Positions 44,663-56,434 of a DNA stretch of 64,000 nucleotides are shown here, in pieces. Under the pieces are notes generated by a model that worked only from the letters and a program-made list of their open reading frames with translations, was not told the DNA's origin and made no database searches. Numbering within the stretch: the first letter of the stretch is position 1; each line of letters opens with the position of its first letter. A program made the translations under genes and the position numbers. Source of the DNA: Symbiodinium kawagutii (lineage: Eukaryota > Sar > Dinophyceae > Suessiales > Symbiodiniaceae); NCBI GenBank assembly GCA_009767595.1, contig VSDK01016746.1, forward strand, positions 1,721 through 65,720, in the 5' to 3' direction.

Positions 44663-44789
44663 GTTTTAGTTGTTTTTTGGGCTGCCTCCCATTTCAAGAA
44701 ACCACTACTCGCTCAGATCACAGACGTGATGGTTAGCTCATGTCATCCCGTTTTGATGGGGAGAATATCGCGAAATTACCCTTGATTTG

Positions 44790-45200
44790 GGGTTGGTGAA
44801 GCATGAGTTTTACTCGTCACCTTACAGTGTTGAATTACTGTCGTGCGCAATCCTTAGTCGATATGAATGGTTGCTACATTGTGATGGTCGTTGAGTCAGT
44901 GCTTGTCATGGTGATCATGAGCCCCATGTGACTTCCATGAATCATAATCACCTTCTCGTCGTATCATAAATACCTCATTCAATGTGGCGCATGAATCGCT
45001 GACAAAATGTGATGACATGATCATTAAGTATCTAGTGATCATCAACATACCTAGGTATTAATAATCAAATAATGGCCTCAGTGACGATGAAAGTCACCAT
45101 GATCATATGGCCCATTTGTGATCATTTGGAGGCCAAGATTTCAGCGAAGCAGTTGATGGTGGACTGCTTGCTTCCAACAATTGCAGATAAGCTTATATTT
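44790..45200. other. Spacer without detectable gene
   Basis: Degenerate ATGATCAT motifs only. Confidence 0.4.
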
Positions 45201-45203
45201 ATC

Positions 45204-45302
45204 CTGGTTGGTGGTTTGATTGACGTTTTCTATTTTCCCTAGTAATCATGAACCAATGGTTGGTTGAGTAATATTTTTCATAGGGTTGAAACCATCAACC
45301 TG
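45204..45302. mobile_element. Foldback/MITE-like element, family A
   Basis: CTGGTTGGTGGTTTGATTGA at the left; core GGTTGAGTAATATTTTTCAT; right arm GAAACCATCAACCTG, one base off the family end. The core is almost identical to the copy at 30446. Confidence 0.6.
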
Positions 45303-45663
45303 TATATATTGTCTCAACAAGTTGTTCCAAAGAATAACATTCAACAGTGCATAGTGTCTATATACTTCCATATAGATATTTTGTTCATATAGATGCTATA
45401 AGTACTTCATATTTATGTGTTTATGAAATTGTGTGATTGTATATATGATGTTATGGATGTCACAACCTGTTGGTTGCTGTATAGCTTGCGGGTTGCAATG
45501 GTACCATCAATTTTTACCAGCCTGTTCGCATGGATCTTTACCCAGCTAGTTACTGGTAGCCACTACCTGTTTACCAAGCTAGTACTGAGTTTCACTCATG
45601 GTTGACCCAGCTCGTTGCTTATTCGTGGATCTTCATGGTTTAGAAGCTGTAGCCCATATTTGG

Positions 45664-45747
45664 TGGTTTCTCGTACTCCAAAATGGCTGGCCTATTACTG
45701 TAAACAATTATTATTGGATGATTTAGGGGGTCCCCTGTTTTGAGAAA
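45664..45747. mobile_element. Foldback/MITE-like element, family B
   Basis: TGGTTTCTC at the left; the right arm GGGGGTCCCCTGTTTTGAGAAA is the inverse of the typical family-B left arm. Confidence 0.5.
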
Positions 45748-45757
45748 TATTTCTTTA

Positions 45758-45843
45758 ATAACCAGCTATAACCAGCTATAAACCAGCTATATCCAGCTAT
45801 AAGCAGCCATATGTAGGCTATAACCAGCTATGACCAGCTATAA
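45758..45843. repeat. Tandem ACCAGCTATA repeat
   Basis: About eight degenerate 10-12-bp units (ACCAGCTATA and variants) just upstream of the next exon-like island. Confidence 0.85.
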
Positions 45844-45877
45844 CTCCTGTGTGTACCTGCCGGCTCGCGCCGCCCAG

Positions 45878-46014
45878 GTATCCTGTCCAATTTCGACTCC
45901 CCAAAGTTTGGAGCCGTCGGGAGTCCACAAGCACCTGGCAGGGGCAATCTGCCAAGGAACCCGGTGATGCCTCGATACCCGAGCCCGCTAGGGATCAGCG
46001 CCATAGATAAAGCT
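45878..46014 (+). CDS. Exon-like island, Gly/Pro-rich
   Basis: It follows GCCGCCCAG; a donor GTCCAA is available at 46015. It reads ILSNFDSPKFGAVGSPQAPG then RGNLPRNPVMPRYPSPLG and ISAIDKA, a natural-looking unstructured segment. The frame remains open to 46062. The - strand is also open. Confidence 0.45.
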
Positions 46015-46094
46015 GTCCAAGAGATGGATACATCTGGCTGGATTACTACTATAAATGATTGATATTGGATGATTTGGTGGTTTCTCAAAATATG

Positions 46095-46180
46095 GTGGTT
46101 TCTCAAAATGTGGGACCGATACGAACCACTTCTCGATGATGAACCAGCCGTTTTTGGGGTTCCCTGTTTCAAGAAACCAC
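46095..46180. mobile_element. Foldback/MITE-like element, family B
   Basis: GTGGTTTCTCAAAATGTGGG is mirrored by GTTTCAAGAAACCAC. A partial second left arm lies just before it (46078). Confidence 0.5.
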
Positions 46181-46439
46181 TTTATTGAAAATTACAATGA
46201 TCCATGTGAGACACACCATATATGCGAGATGAGAGACGTTTTGAAAAGACAGTATGATCTCGTTCATGTTGTCGCTGCCCTTACTTCCTTTCTATCAATA
46301 GAGGTTGGTGATGTTGTGTTAGCGTTGATTATATCAGCGTTCACCATCAATGCAGTGATGTTTGTTGTGAACTTGTTGTTGGCCAATCAAACACTCTCCA
46401 CTCTCATCATGACAGTAGTCAGCCGCTAATTGATTTTCC

Positions 46440-46980
46440 GTAAGTGTCCATTGGTTTAGTACCAATAATTGTGATTACCAAAGCTTATCGATTATCATGT
46501 GTGACTGTTGTTCCCTATTCCTATTACTAACAATTTTGCCAACCATTACAAGTCACCAATCAGAGCAAAATTGACCTCAACTGACCACTGATAACCAGTC
46601 CTGACAATTGCCCTTTGTGACGATTGACCAGTACTAAGCACTATCAAGCATCAGGTGACCATCGCTCAAACACTATCAATGACCATTCTGCATCAGAAAC
46701 CATCATGCAATAGACACCCAGTATTAACAATAAGTGACCATTCTTACAATTTCTTGCCTATTTTCAAACATTCTCAATCATCATGACCATCATCAAAGCC
46801 ACACTGAATCACCATCACTGGCCATCAGTATCAACCACTGAAGTACAGAAACCAACTCATTCGGAATCATGACCATCATTATCATGAAACAAGTTCAGAC
46901 CATCATTCAACCATCACGAAAACCACAATGAAAACCACTAAGATCAGTACGATAAGTCATCAACTCCAGCATCCATTGCC
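46440..46980. other. AT-rich spacer
   Basis: AACCATCA/TGACCATC-rich spacer, no coding signal. Confidence 0.5.
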
Positions 46981-47060
46981 ATGCGCTTTTCGTCCACCGC
47001 AACGGCCATCGCCGGGCGGTCCCCGACACGTCGGGTCCCCGTCGGGTTGTCGGGGCTCAG

Positions 47061-47118
47061 GCATTGAAGCCCCTCACCGAAGAGCTGGCCGAGATGCCAC
47101 TGGGCACTGGAGGGCGAC
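47061..47118 (+). CDS. Exon-like island
   Basis: It follows GGGGCTCAG and ends GCGAC|gtgcgc. It reads ALKPLTEELAEMPLGTGGR. The same frame is open upstream to about 47000 (AVPDTSGPRRVVGAQ), so the exon may be longer. Product unknown. Confidence 0.43.
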
Positions 47119-47623
47119 GTGCGCACCAAACAGGATGGTTCATGGCTATGATGAATCATGAATAAGCGATAGAATACTGGCATGATTAGCCACGATGGTT
47201 ATAAGGGATGGTTTAATGGCATGATTAGCTATGATATAAATCATGGTGAGTTATAAACCAGAAAGGATGGTTAAGCCATGATTAATGGGTTAATGGATGG
47301 TTGATAAACCAATTGGTGAATCATGAATAAGTGATGGTTTAATGGCATGATTTGCCATGGTGGTTTATATGATGAATCATTATTCTTTAGGATGGTTTAA
47401 GGTTCGCTCTAGTGAATAATGGATATAAATCATGGCTGATCATGGCCTTCAGAACCATGGTCACTGGCTATAATGGCGAAGCAATGCTTAAAAAGCATTG
47501 GTTGCCGATTTAATAGTTGATAAGGGACACTCTACCGGCTGATCAGTGTGACTTCGACCAGCCGCCGACCCCCACGTGAGACCCCCAGGGACAACTCAGC
47601 GGATGCCCCGAGTCGTCACCCAG

Positions 47624-47717
47624 GTTTTGCAAGCTGGTGAAGGAGGCGCGTGCTGCGCTCCGGCTTCCCCTCAATGGGGATGGCACTGGATGGCCCAGGC
47701 AACAGCTCGTTGTTTAG
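47624..47717 (+). CDS. Exon-like island ending in a stop
   Basis: It follows GTCACCCAG. It reads FCKLVKEARAALRLPLNGDG then TGWPRQQLVV and stops at TAG 47715. Amphipathic, basic start. Product unknown. Confidence 0.4.
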
Positions 47718-48093
47718 AAATTGGAGGTCAGTGGATGGTGGCCATGAATCATGCGACGTGTTGGTGGCTTTGTCATGGTCAATGATGGTTACTCTCTGGC
47801 AACTAAACCTGGAAGCGGAAAATCCTCCACTTATAGCTGGTTACCTATTGAAACCTGTGATTTTTAACTTCCTGGTTAGTCTAACAGAGTGTAATCATAG
47901 GGGGACCAACAATCATGGGTGTGCAACTAGTAGTGGGTGTTTTTGTTGGTTTTTATATTCCAGAACATTTGTGATGCTTGGTTGACCGATATTTGTGAGA
48001 GGAGATGAGACCACCGATCGGTTAGTTGTAAATTGATGATGATTCATTGTTTCTTTTTAATGAACAAGTATTGGGCTATACATATCTATAGAT

Positions 48094-48095
48094 GT

Positions 48096-48136
<41 letters not shown>

Positions 48137-48220
48137 GTGATGGTGATGGTGATGGTGATGGTGATGGTGATGTGATGGTGACGGTGATGGTGATGGTGAT
48201 GGTCTTGGTGATGGTGGTGG

Positions 48221-48256
<36 letters not shown>
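48094..48256. repeat. GAT/GGTGAT array
   Basis: GAT triplets at both ends with a GGTGAT hexamer block in the middle, so the array has mutated and re-expanded internally. Confidence 0.92.
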
Positions 48257-48257
<1 letters not shown>

Positions 48258-48299
48258 AGCTGAATTGATGATTATCAATGATGTTTGTCAACATTTGTC

Positions 48300-49590
48300 A
48301 AGCTGATTATCGATGGTTGCTGACACTATGCTGATCTATTGATGACATAGAGATGATTTTGAATGATATAGATATTTGATATGATCATTGCTTTACTATC
48401 TATATTGACTATATCGATGATGATTATTGAGAATTACCCAGAGACAATCATCAATCCTTGATGTTTTCATCCCGTTGCTTGTGGACACTTTTAACTGTCC
48501 CCAGTGGTACACGAAGTTCCAACCAGTTCCAAGCAACAACTACAAGAGGCATGAACTAACTAGCCACATCACTGGATAATCACTGAAAACCTGGATAAGT
48601 GGTGGATAGATAAGTGCACATTTGGATGACTAGTGGACAAACCACTGGATATCTGGAGAATTGTTGGATAAGTCACTGGATACTTGCCGAAATTGATCAC
48701 TGAGCGACTAGCTTGCAAACGATGAATAGTTCGCAAATGTAACAGCAAAGTAACTGACTTGAATCCAAAAGCTAAGTAACTGACTTGAATAGCAATTTCA
48801 AAAGCTAAGTCAATAATTAATTTTTAGCAAATTCAATAACAAAGTAACATTCAGAAACTGACCAAGAACAATGAAACGTTGCAGTCAAGCCATTCGCCAG
48901 TGGGTTGGGAGAGGTATCAGATGCCATGAGAATGTTTGAAGCAATCTATGTGGTTGTCAGAAGAGCTATAATCTACATGTGCATAAGTTCAGGGCTACAT
49001 GGAGAACTGGTTGGTGGTCTCAATCATTTTACATTTTCCCTAGAATATATTTCCAAATGGGCTTGAAAGCAGATAAATAGAATGATATAGGTAGGTTTTT
49101 TTGTAGAGAGGCCAGTCTGAGCGCCCATAAAAACCGATGAACATAATATTCGAAGGCCTAGATTTGACCCTCATCCACAAGAAGTGATTGAAAGAGTGCA
49201 ATGTTCGATTCAATCTTTCTTCTGACTTGTTGTCAGATTTTTCAAGGATAAATATATTCGATCGCGATTACCTGGCATAACATCAGATACTTGTATAGTC
49301 ACTCACCAGCTACGGCCTTTCACCTACCAGAATCATTCCGCGGACACTGCTGACAATTTTCCAGGGATAATCATGTGGTGGTGAAGTCATTAACAGCTGG
49401 GAATCCACCCGATTGCTGTGAATAAGGGTAATGTGTTTGGTGTTTGAAATGATTTGGCTATGGGTTGAAATTGGTTAAAACCCTATTGTAGCACATTTGG
49501 GGAGATGAATATCCACCAGCAAATCTGATGTTCACTTAGGTTACAGAGTTTTGACTCAAGGCCATTGAAGTTGATGGTTTTGCTCTTGGT
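48300..49590. other. AT-rich spacer
   Basis: One family-A left end (ACTGGTTGGTGGTCTCAATC, about 49012) and a short duplicated motif TAACTGACTTGAAT (48751, 48777). No gene. Confidence 0.45.
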
Positions 49591-49718
49591 TGACAATGGT
49601 GACTCCCATCAACCATGAAAAGGCGCTGGGCACCACCGTCATTCAGAAGCCGGCGACCATGATGTTATGCATTGCTTGTAGCCAGCCGTGGCTTTCTAGT
49701 ACTGTGGCGGCCTTACAG

Positions 49719-49872
49719 GCGAAAGGTTGTCTGGAAGTGCTGTGCTGCCCCCCTCCGCTGCATGGTTTTCCCGTGGTTTTTTGCAGGGTTGCCCATGGTG
49801 CTTCCCAATCAAAGCAGGGTTTTCCTCAGGAAAATCATCATCGAATCGTCGAATCCTTTGGGCTGCGCGGCA
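49719..49872 (+). CDS. Exon-like island, membrane-like reading
   Basis: It follows GCCTTACAG. It reads RKVVWKCCAAPLRCMVFPWF, then FAGLPMVLPNQS and RVFLRKIIIESS, a basic/hydrophobic segment that could be a membrane helix with a cytosolic flank. Limits uncertain; another frame is open. Confidence 0.35.
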
Positions 49873-49876
49873 CCAG

Positions 49877-49979
49877 GGAGTGGGCTACAATTACACCACG
49901 TTTCTCATTGAGAAATGGTCCACCAGCAGTCAGAATCTCAAGGCGCTGTTCCCGCCGGCGGGGCGCTTGCCACCAGCTG
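49877..49979 (+). CDS. Exon-like island, 103 bp
   Basis: It follows GCGGCACCAG and ends CAGCTG|gtactt. It reads GVGYNYTTFLIEKWSTSSQN then LKALFPPAGRLPPA. Both borders are good and the composition is protein-like. Product unknown. Confidence 0.5.
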
Positions 49980-50008
49980 GTACTTCAAACAGGGAGTCAA
50001 CAGCACTA

Positions 50009-50117
50009 CTGGTTGGTGGTTTGATTGACGTTTTCTATTTTCCTATATTTTCCCTTCTAATCATATGCAAATAGTTGGTTTACTCATATTCTCACAGGGG
50101 TTGAAAACACCAACCAG
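50009..50117. mobile_element. Foldback/MITE-like element, family A, with target duplication
   Basis: CTGGTTGGTGGTTTGATTGA and ACACCAACCAG form the arms. ACTA flanks both sides (50005-50008 and 50118-50121), the clearest target duplication in the family. It lies 30 bp after an exon-like island. Confidence 0.65.
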
Positions 50118-50829
50118 ACTAATTTGTTTAGAACTAACCAGCTGACCAACTACCATGGCATGATCTGTTAATGAATTATTAACAGCAGCATCAACCAAAC
50201 TAGCTTGTTCGTACTCATTGGTATAATACGGGTTGGTGAACCAATTGTACCAACCTGAACCGTAAAGATGGGGGTATATGAACCGTCAACGGGGAATCAA
50301 CTAGTATCAACTAGTGGGATACTATGTCGGGGATAATAGGGAATCACCAGGAAGAATAGTGGCCATATCAATCAACCACCCATTTCAGATGGCAAATCAC
50401 CAGCGCTTTTTGGAATTTGGGCAACCGACCACCAACCGGACAAGAGTGATGTGAATATCTACGAGCAGTGTCAAAATGCTCCAAAGTGTTCGTTTCATGT
50501 AGACATTGAACTAAGCTGGAAAGATTCAAAGGAGCATGAGTTTTGGCACCGCTCATGTGTCAAAATATTGAATGTTAATACTGGACAATTTTGTTTGTAC
50601 TCATGCTCCTAGAATGGTGGATAAACTTTTTGACCTAGAGAAACATCTTGTTTGGAGAAACATGTGTTTTGGAATCATGTGTAATCAGGGTCAATTCTTG
50701 TTTGTACTCGGGATGTGCAATCGGCTGGAGATGATCATCGTTTGCCAATTTCTGTATCCAACAAAGTTGCGAACAATCATCCTTGGTGTATTTGCAATGT
50801 TCTTGTACGTTCATTCTCAATTTGGGTGG

Positions 50830-50927
50830 TTCTCAAAATAGGGACCCCCCAAATCATCCTATACTGCAGTAAATCATTTATTGTAATATACAAACCATCC
50901 ATTTTTGGGGTCCCCTATTCTGAGAAA
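50830..50927. mobile_element. Foldback/MITE-like element, family B
   Basis: TTCTCAAAATAGGGACCCCC at the left is mirrored by TTTTTGGGGTCCCCTATTCT plus GAGAAA at the right. The clearest copy of family B. Confidence 0.65.
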
Positions 50928-51049
50928 GCACCATTTCGTGCTGCGTGCTGCGTGAATCTTTGTCCCCTACTGGAATTCACCGTGACGTGACCTGGGGCGG
51001 ATGCATGGTCCAGGAGTTGGCATTCCTAGCTTTGATTCACAGGCCTTGA

Positions 51050-52070
51050 AGCAACAGTTCGCAAGACCCCCAAACTGCAAGCAGTTTGTTTATTGATGGA
51101 TTGCTCACATGGCGAGCTGGGTCAATATTTAACCAGCCAATGTGGGGGATGATGACCAACAATAGTAGGGAAAACAATGGTTTATGATAGGGGAACCAGG
51201 GATACGGGGTTTTGACCCACTGCCACATGTTTGTTGTTAGGGTTCCTTGCACATGCAACAATTGTTGGTGACATGTGCAACAATTGTCGGTGATCGCGTG
51301 GGTTTTGTTCAGATGGGACATTCACCGCTGTGTATGGCTTTGTACAACGAGATGAAGCATTTTGATAGCTGGTGACTTTTGTACAATGTTTTACCATCAA
51401 TATGGATCAATTTACCATCTAATATTATTAGTGCTGGTGATTCCCTGTTCCCTTCAATACTCCCATCCAAGTGAATGGCCGTGATAAGGAAACCACAACA
51501 GTGACTTTGGCACCATGGCCTTGGACAAAACCATGCATATCAGCCTTATATCAAAGGTACGTCAACCAAACCTGTTGAACCACATATCAACTATATATCA
51601 ACCATATATCAACCATATACCAACCATATGTCAGCTGCATATCTTCAATCATGTTCCCAGAAGGAATACTCGACGATGGTTTATGACGCTTACATCGCTA
51701 GGCGACGACCAACTACTAACTAACATGTACCATGAATAATATAATCATAATGGTGAATAGATGCAACTAGTGATCAATACCGCTTCATCAACCTCTTTCG
51801 ATATGTATGGGTTTGTCCATCAATGATGTATCCAGCCGGGTTTCCCCTATGAATGATCAATTATCAGGCACCTGCAATGATCAACCACTTTCAGTTTCAA
51901 TCACTAGACCAATTATCCCTATGAATTTTCCAATGATCAATCATCAACCACTCTCAATACACCAGTAGTTGATGATTATTGCTACTCTAGATACCAATAG
52001 ACCATTGGTAGTTGATCATCAACCACTCTCAATAGACCCTTGGTAGGTGCATTGGTGGTCCTCCATGACC
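51050..52070. other. Spacer without convincing genes
   Basis: Low-GC motifs and a short ATATCAACC repeat (51585-51640). No supported exon. Confidence 0.4.
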
Positions 52071-52079
52071 ACTTCACAG

Positions 52080-52206
52080 ACCTCACGTGCTCCAGCTGCT
52101 CGACCTCAGGATGCGCCCGAACAAGGTCCAGTTGTGGGCTCGGCACGGGCTCGTGAGCGGAGATGGCGCCCGGTTCCTGTTGCTTCGTGCTTTTGCCGAA
52201 AAATGA
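52080..52206 (+). CDS. Possible terminal exon, 127 bp
   Basis: It follows CACTTCACAG. It reads HVLQLLDLRMRPNKVQLWAR then HGLVSGDGARFLLLRAFAEK and stops at TGA 52204. The composition is very protein-like. A second + frame is Arg/Ala-rich and also open. Confidence 0.47.
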
Positions 52207-52608
52207 ATCTAGGCATGTGCCAAGCCATAGGGTAACCAAAAACTCACCAAACAATGTTCGTTTTAGTAGGAAACCGGCACCCCTATTTGGGTACAGATTC
52301 ATCTATGATGGGCTGCGTCACGGTCACTGACGTTAGTCTTTATTCTATGAAAGCCATGGTCATTGCTGAATTACACGAAACATGGATGACACCAATGACC
52401 ATGGCCGATTGGCAATGCGAAATTCGATGAGTGTCTTCAGGGAATGTTCATCAACCTGCGGAAAGCCCGAGCATTCAGTGGATTCGTGGATGATGGCGGA
52501 AACTCCATCGGACCCTGAGACTTGATGCTCAGGGTCATAGCTAGGCCCAGCTAGGCTTTCCGGTTCCAATCAACTGGCTGTTGGTTGGGAGCCACTTGGA
52601 GCTCCCAG

Positions 52609-52674
52609 GAGTGGCCCACCCAACACGGCCCAGCCTGGCGAAGCCGGAGCCAGGGCTGTCAGCATTGGGGCTGA
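52609..52674 (+). CDS. Exon-like island
   Basis: It follows GAGCTCCCAG. It reads EWPTQHGPAWRSRSQGCQHW and stops at TGA 52672. Short and GC-rich. Product unknown. A family-B left arm follows at about 52774. Confidence 0.28.
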   Translation, partial: EWPTQHGPAWRSRSQGCQHWG

Positions 52675-53100
52675 CACAACGTATGAATTGTTTGCTGAGT
52701 GGTTTGAATTGTTTTCAAGTTGTCCCACTAGAGTTCGGTTTTCTTTTGTTTTCTTCCATGTTGCCAAACATGCTGGTTTCTCAGAATAAGGGGATCCCCC
52801 AAATCACCCGATGTTGATCATTGATAGTACGTAACCATCCAGATATACACAACATGTCCACCAGTTTCTGGGGATGATGATGAAGTTCATCATGCCGAAG
52901 GTCCTCATTGACCGCTCCAACATTTGATGGTAGATCACCAGCTATAGAGCTGGTTCAACTAGTGCTGTTCTTACTAGAAAGGACCCCCAAAACGATCCTC
53001 ATCCACTGATGAACCCCCAGCCCAAACCGTTGAAGTTTCATTGCTAAACCACGATCAAACGATCACCTGCCAGTGTAAGACTATTTCAATAAAACAAATA

Positions 53101-53202
53101 TTCAGCCACTCTGAACCATCATTACAAGCCATTAAGCAGCCACTATCCATCATGACAAGCCATTATTCAGCCACTCTGAACCATCATTACAAGCCATAAA
53201 TC
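53101..53202. repeat. Direct repeat, 65-bp spacing
   Basis: TTCAGCCACTCTGAACCATC and the following ATTACAAGCCAT occur at 53101 and 53166. Confidence 0.8.
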
Positions 53203-53309
53203 AGCCCCTATTAACATCTATTAACCCATCAGCCACTATTTAGCTGTTATGAACCCATCAGCCACCACGATTCGCACGAGTCACTTCCAACATGTTTTTG
53301 CCACGGCAG

Positions 53310-53421
53310 GTTGGTTTGCTAGCCTCACTGGCCTTGGCGCGAGCTCCACTTTGTGGCCAGGCAGTGCCCGGGAGATCCGCGCACGGATTTGCGGGGGTGT
53401 CGGAGAACGTCCAGCTGGAAG
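53310..53421 (+). CDS. Exon-like island, 112 bp
   Basis: It follows GCCACGGCAG and ends GGAAG|gtgtca. It reads VGLLASLALARAPLCGQAVP then GRSAHGFAGVSENVQLE; the first part resembles a signal peptide. A second + frame is open too. Confidence 0.43.
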
Positions 53422-53472
53422 GTGTCATGGGTTGCTGAAAATGCTTCATGGTTGACATATGCTGGCAGTTGT

Positions 53473-53532
53473 GAAGCATTAAGAGGGATTTATAGGGATT
53501 TTGAAGCATTAAGAAGGATTTATAGGGATTTT
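53473..53532. repeat. Tandem duplication, 30 bp x 2
   Basis: GAAGCATTAAGAGGGATTTA and following bases recur at 53503 with one change. Confidence 0.88.
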
Positions 53533-53819
53533 TGGTGAATTGATAGTGGTTGATGATCAGGAAACGTAGCCAACGACATTGGTGAAACATGTCGTGGCTT
53601 TGTCCAAAGCAATGGTGTACCCCCAATTTCACTGAAACCCGTCCATTCACAGACCAGACCTGAGGACTGACAGACGAACAGGAGAGCGTGGCGGTTTCCC
53701 TGTTGAGAATGGGGAACTGAACTTGGCTGGTGCTCGTAGGTACCACCGTTGATGGATAACCCAGGTGGTTCAATGCCCAACCAGCGCCCGAGTCAGCTGA
53801 GAACTGCTAGAGGAACAGC

Positions 53820-55010
53820 GGTAGAATGGTAGGAACTCATGGGTACGTTGGTCACTTATAAGCTGATTGGTACAACAATTGGCTGAAAAGCTGATAAATA
53901 GGCTGGTTGGTTATTGATAAGCTGATTGATAAGCTGATTGGTTATTGATGTTGGTCAATGATGCGGTGTAATGATTGGTATTCATTTGAGCTCCGGATTA
54001 GTAGTGGGGCAGGCACCCCCATGATTGCCTAATTACCATGGTGGCACCAGCTGTGGTTGGTACAATGGGTATACCAGTTACATTTAAACAAGCTGTAACA
54101 ACCGTTGGTATGCTGCATACGTCACATAGCCACTTATTGCCCCTTGGAGAATGATTGATGTATGGTACATGCTACAATGATGGACTGGTTGTTTATGTAT
54201 TGGTACTTACCACCTGTAATGGTTGATATAGGGTGGTGTGGCTTGGTTGGTATTGTTGCTTCATATCTTCCTACAACAACCGATTTGTTGATCTTGGCAC
54301 CCAATGATGCAGTTTCATACATACTGTTTGGTGTAGTGCGTTGCTCAACAATCCATTCACAACCATTTTTGGAAGTACTGACCGGTATATCCAATCCACA
54401 AGATAAGCGCAAAACCAGACACTAGCTATTGATCATCAACATTGGGCATCAGAGTAGTGGATGATTATTAGATACATTGATGCTACATCATGGCTATCAG
54501 CATTGGATCTTCCAAGTTTTGACAGCGTCCAAAAAACATTATTACCTTGAAATTTTAATTTTGGGCGAGTTCTACCTTGATATTATCAAGCCTTACATAC
54601 AGAGAATTTGCCACTACCAAGCAACATCAAACACTATAGAACCATTATAAAACCATCCATTGTCCATCATCCCATGATCAACCATGTTCAACCAGTCTTT
54701 CCAATTTGCCATTATCATATATAATATTGTTTAGCAACCACTATGGACCAGTTATTGACCATGATTAAACATCGTTAACCATGACAAACAATGTGTTCAA
54801 AACAAAATGGCAGACGATGGACGATAATGGTTTCAAAACCCAATAGCAATGTTGTTTACATGGTTGACAATGGTTGATTGATGACCCAATATTGTTTGTC
54901 ATTCAACCATTCTTAACCATCAGTAACATCGTTAGTCATTGCCAACACTTATTCATCCTACTGTTGACATGTTGACAATCATTAATCGCCAACCAAAAAA
55001 ATGGCCCTTG
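53820..55010. other. AT-rich spacer
   Basis: A pair of overlapping 90-codon frames on both strands at 54134-54425 is unsupported by splice signals. The rest is degenerate AACCATCA spacer. Confidence 0.4.
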
Positions 55011-55024
55011 TGGATGTTCCGCAG

Positions 55025-55155
55025 GCTACCACGAGATGGTGGCACAAATGTTGAGCCTCATGGAGCAAGAAACGGTGCGCAGGGAGGGCATTGGGGGCTC
55101 AGCAACCTCAAGGCGAAGAGGAGATGAGTTGGCTGGCTGTGGTTCTTCATGGTGA
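55025..55155 (+). CDS. Possible terminal exon
   Basis: It follows GTTCCGCAG. It reads YHEMVAQMLSLMEQETVRRE then GIGGSATSRRRGDELAGC and stops at TGA 55153. Helical then basic/Gly-rich. Product unknown. Confidence 0.45.
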
Positions 55156-55799
55156 ATAGTGCTCACTGTACCCAATGAGTTGGGACTTCATGAGTTGGTT
55201 AATGGATGTCAATTGGAATGCTTGTTTTTTGGCAATGATGAAGATTCATAGTCGAATTTGTATGGGTGTTGTTTGGTTGATTTTGCGTTTGTGTTCCGTC
55301 TATTTTTGTAAACAATTGTCAGGGAACTAGTTCGTAGTGGTGCTTAGTTCATGGTCAATGATGGATAATTAAGTGTTTTGATGCTCATTTGCTTGAAACA
55401 GGTCATTGCTTGTGGCTTCCATGATGTGAGACCTCTAAGGAGATGGATGATGCCTCCATGGAGAGCAGTTGGGATGCCAATGCGCTGATGTTTCACTGAT
55501 TGAATCATGAACTGGAATCACTTCATGAATCAGCGATGCTGGCAAATCAATGATGGAAAATTGGTGGCCAGTGATGCAACGGATATCTCGTGCCGCATCG
55601 TTGTTGGTCACCCATTGATACAACTTTCAGGCGATGGTCAGATGGCAGGAAGGTCACTACCACCTTGGTGAGCATGGCAACAGAGACTAGGTTGATAGGG
55701 ATGCTTAGGGGATCTTCACACTGGGGTCGATTGCTGGACCCTCTCAAATGGGCTATCGTAATAGGACACTGATTTTCGGACTGTTCTCACCAAGCACTT

Positions 55800-56340
55800 G
55801 GTTTCCAGGAGGGTATCAGAGAATTATCCGATACATCTTATACATTCACGTTCCGTGTTTGAAATTGAAATAGCAACTGCCCTTGTTGTGTGTGTGTGTT
55901 TTGTTGCATTAGCTCGTCCGGTAAGATCTAACTTGATTGTTGTTTCATGGGACTTTTCTTATCAGCCAGCACCCAATTTCATAGTTCATCTACCTATACA
56001 TGATTTATATGTTTTCTATAGTCTACCTATGATTCATATATGTTTTATACTCTACCTATTCTTACGCATCTATTTGTGGCAACAATCATCGAATTTTCGA
56101 TGGTCCTAGTTTCAATAATCACTATATGGTTATTATCCATGTTATGTAAATTTGAAATCCATATTTATCACTATGGATATTATCCACTATATAGTATTAT
56201 CATATGATATGGATATTAGTAAATTTATAGATTATATTTATTATCCACTATATAGTTATATCCATGTTATGTTTTTCCGACAATAAATATCAATGTTATT
56301 GCCAGGTTATATCCACTAAGATGTAATGTTTATAGTTACA
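55800..56340. other. AT-rich spacer with degenerate TATCCACTATATAG repeats
   Basis: TTATCCA(C/T) and CTATATAG words recur between 56120 and 56330. No gene. Confidence 0.5.
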
Positions 56341-56399
56341 GCCATGTGAGTTCCTCAGAGCGTACTATCACCGGTAGCGGCTAACTGTGGAAGGCCCCG

Positions 56400-56434
56400 N
56401 NNNNNNNNNNNNNNNNNNNNNNNNNNNNNNNNNN
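56400..56434. other. Assembly gap (35 N)
   Basis: Undetermined bases. GC-rich sequence on both sides suggests a hard-to-sequence segment, and the true gap length may differ. Confidence 0.99.

Noticed and set aside
53258..53773. 171-codon antisense ORF
   Set aside because: It overlaps a better-bordered + strand exon-like island and repeat DNA; no motif seen.
54134..54425. Overlapping 87-92-codon ORFs on both strands
   Set aside because: Plausible-looking but unsupported by borders or motifs, and strand undecidable.
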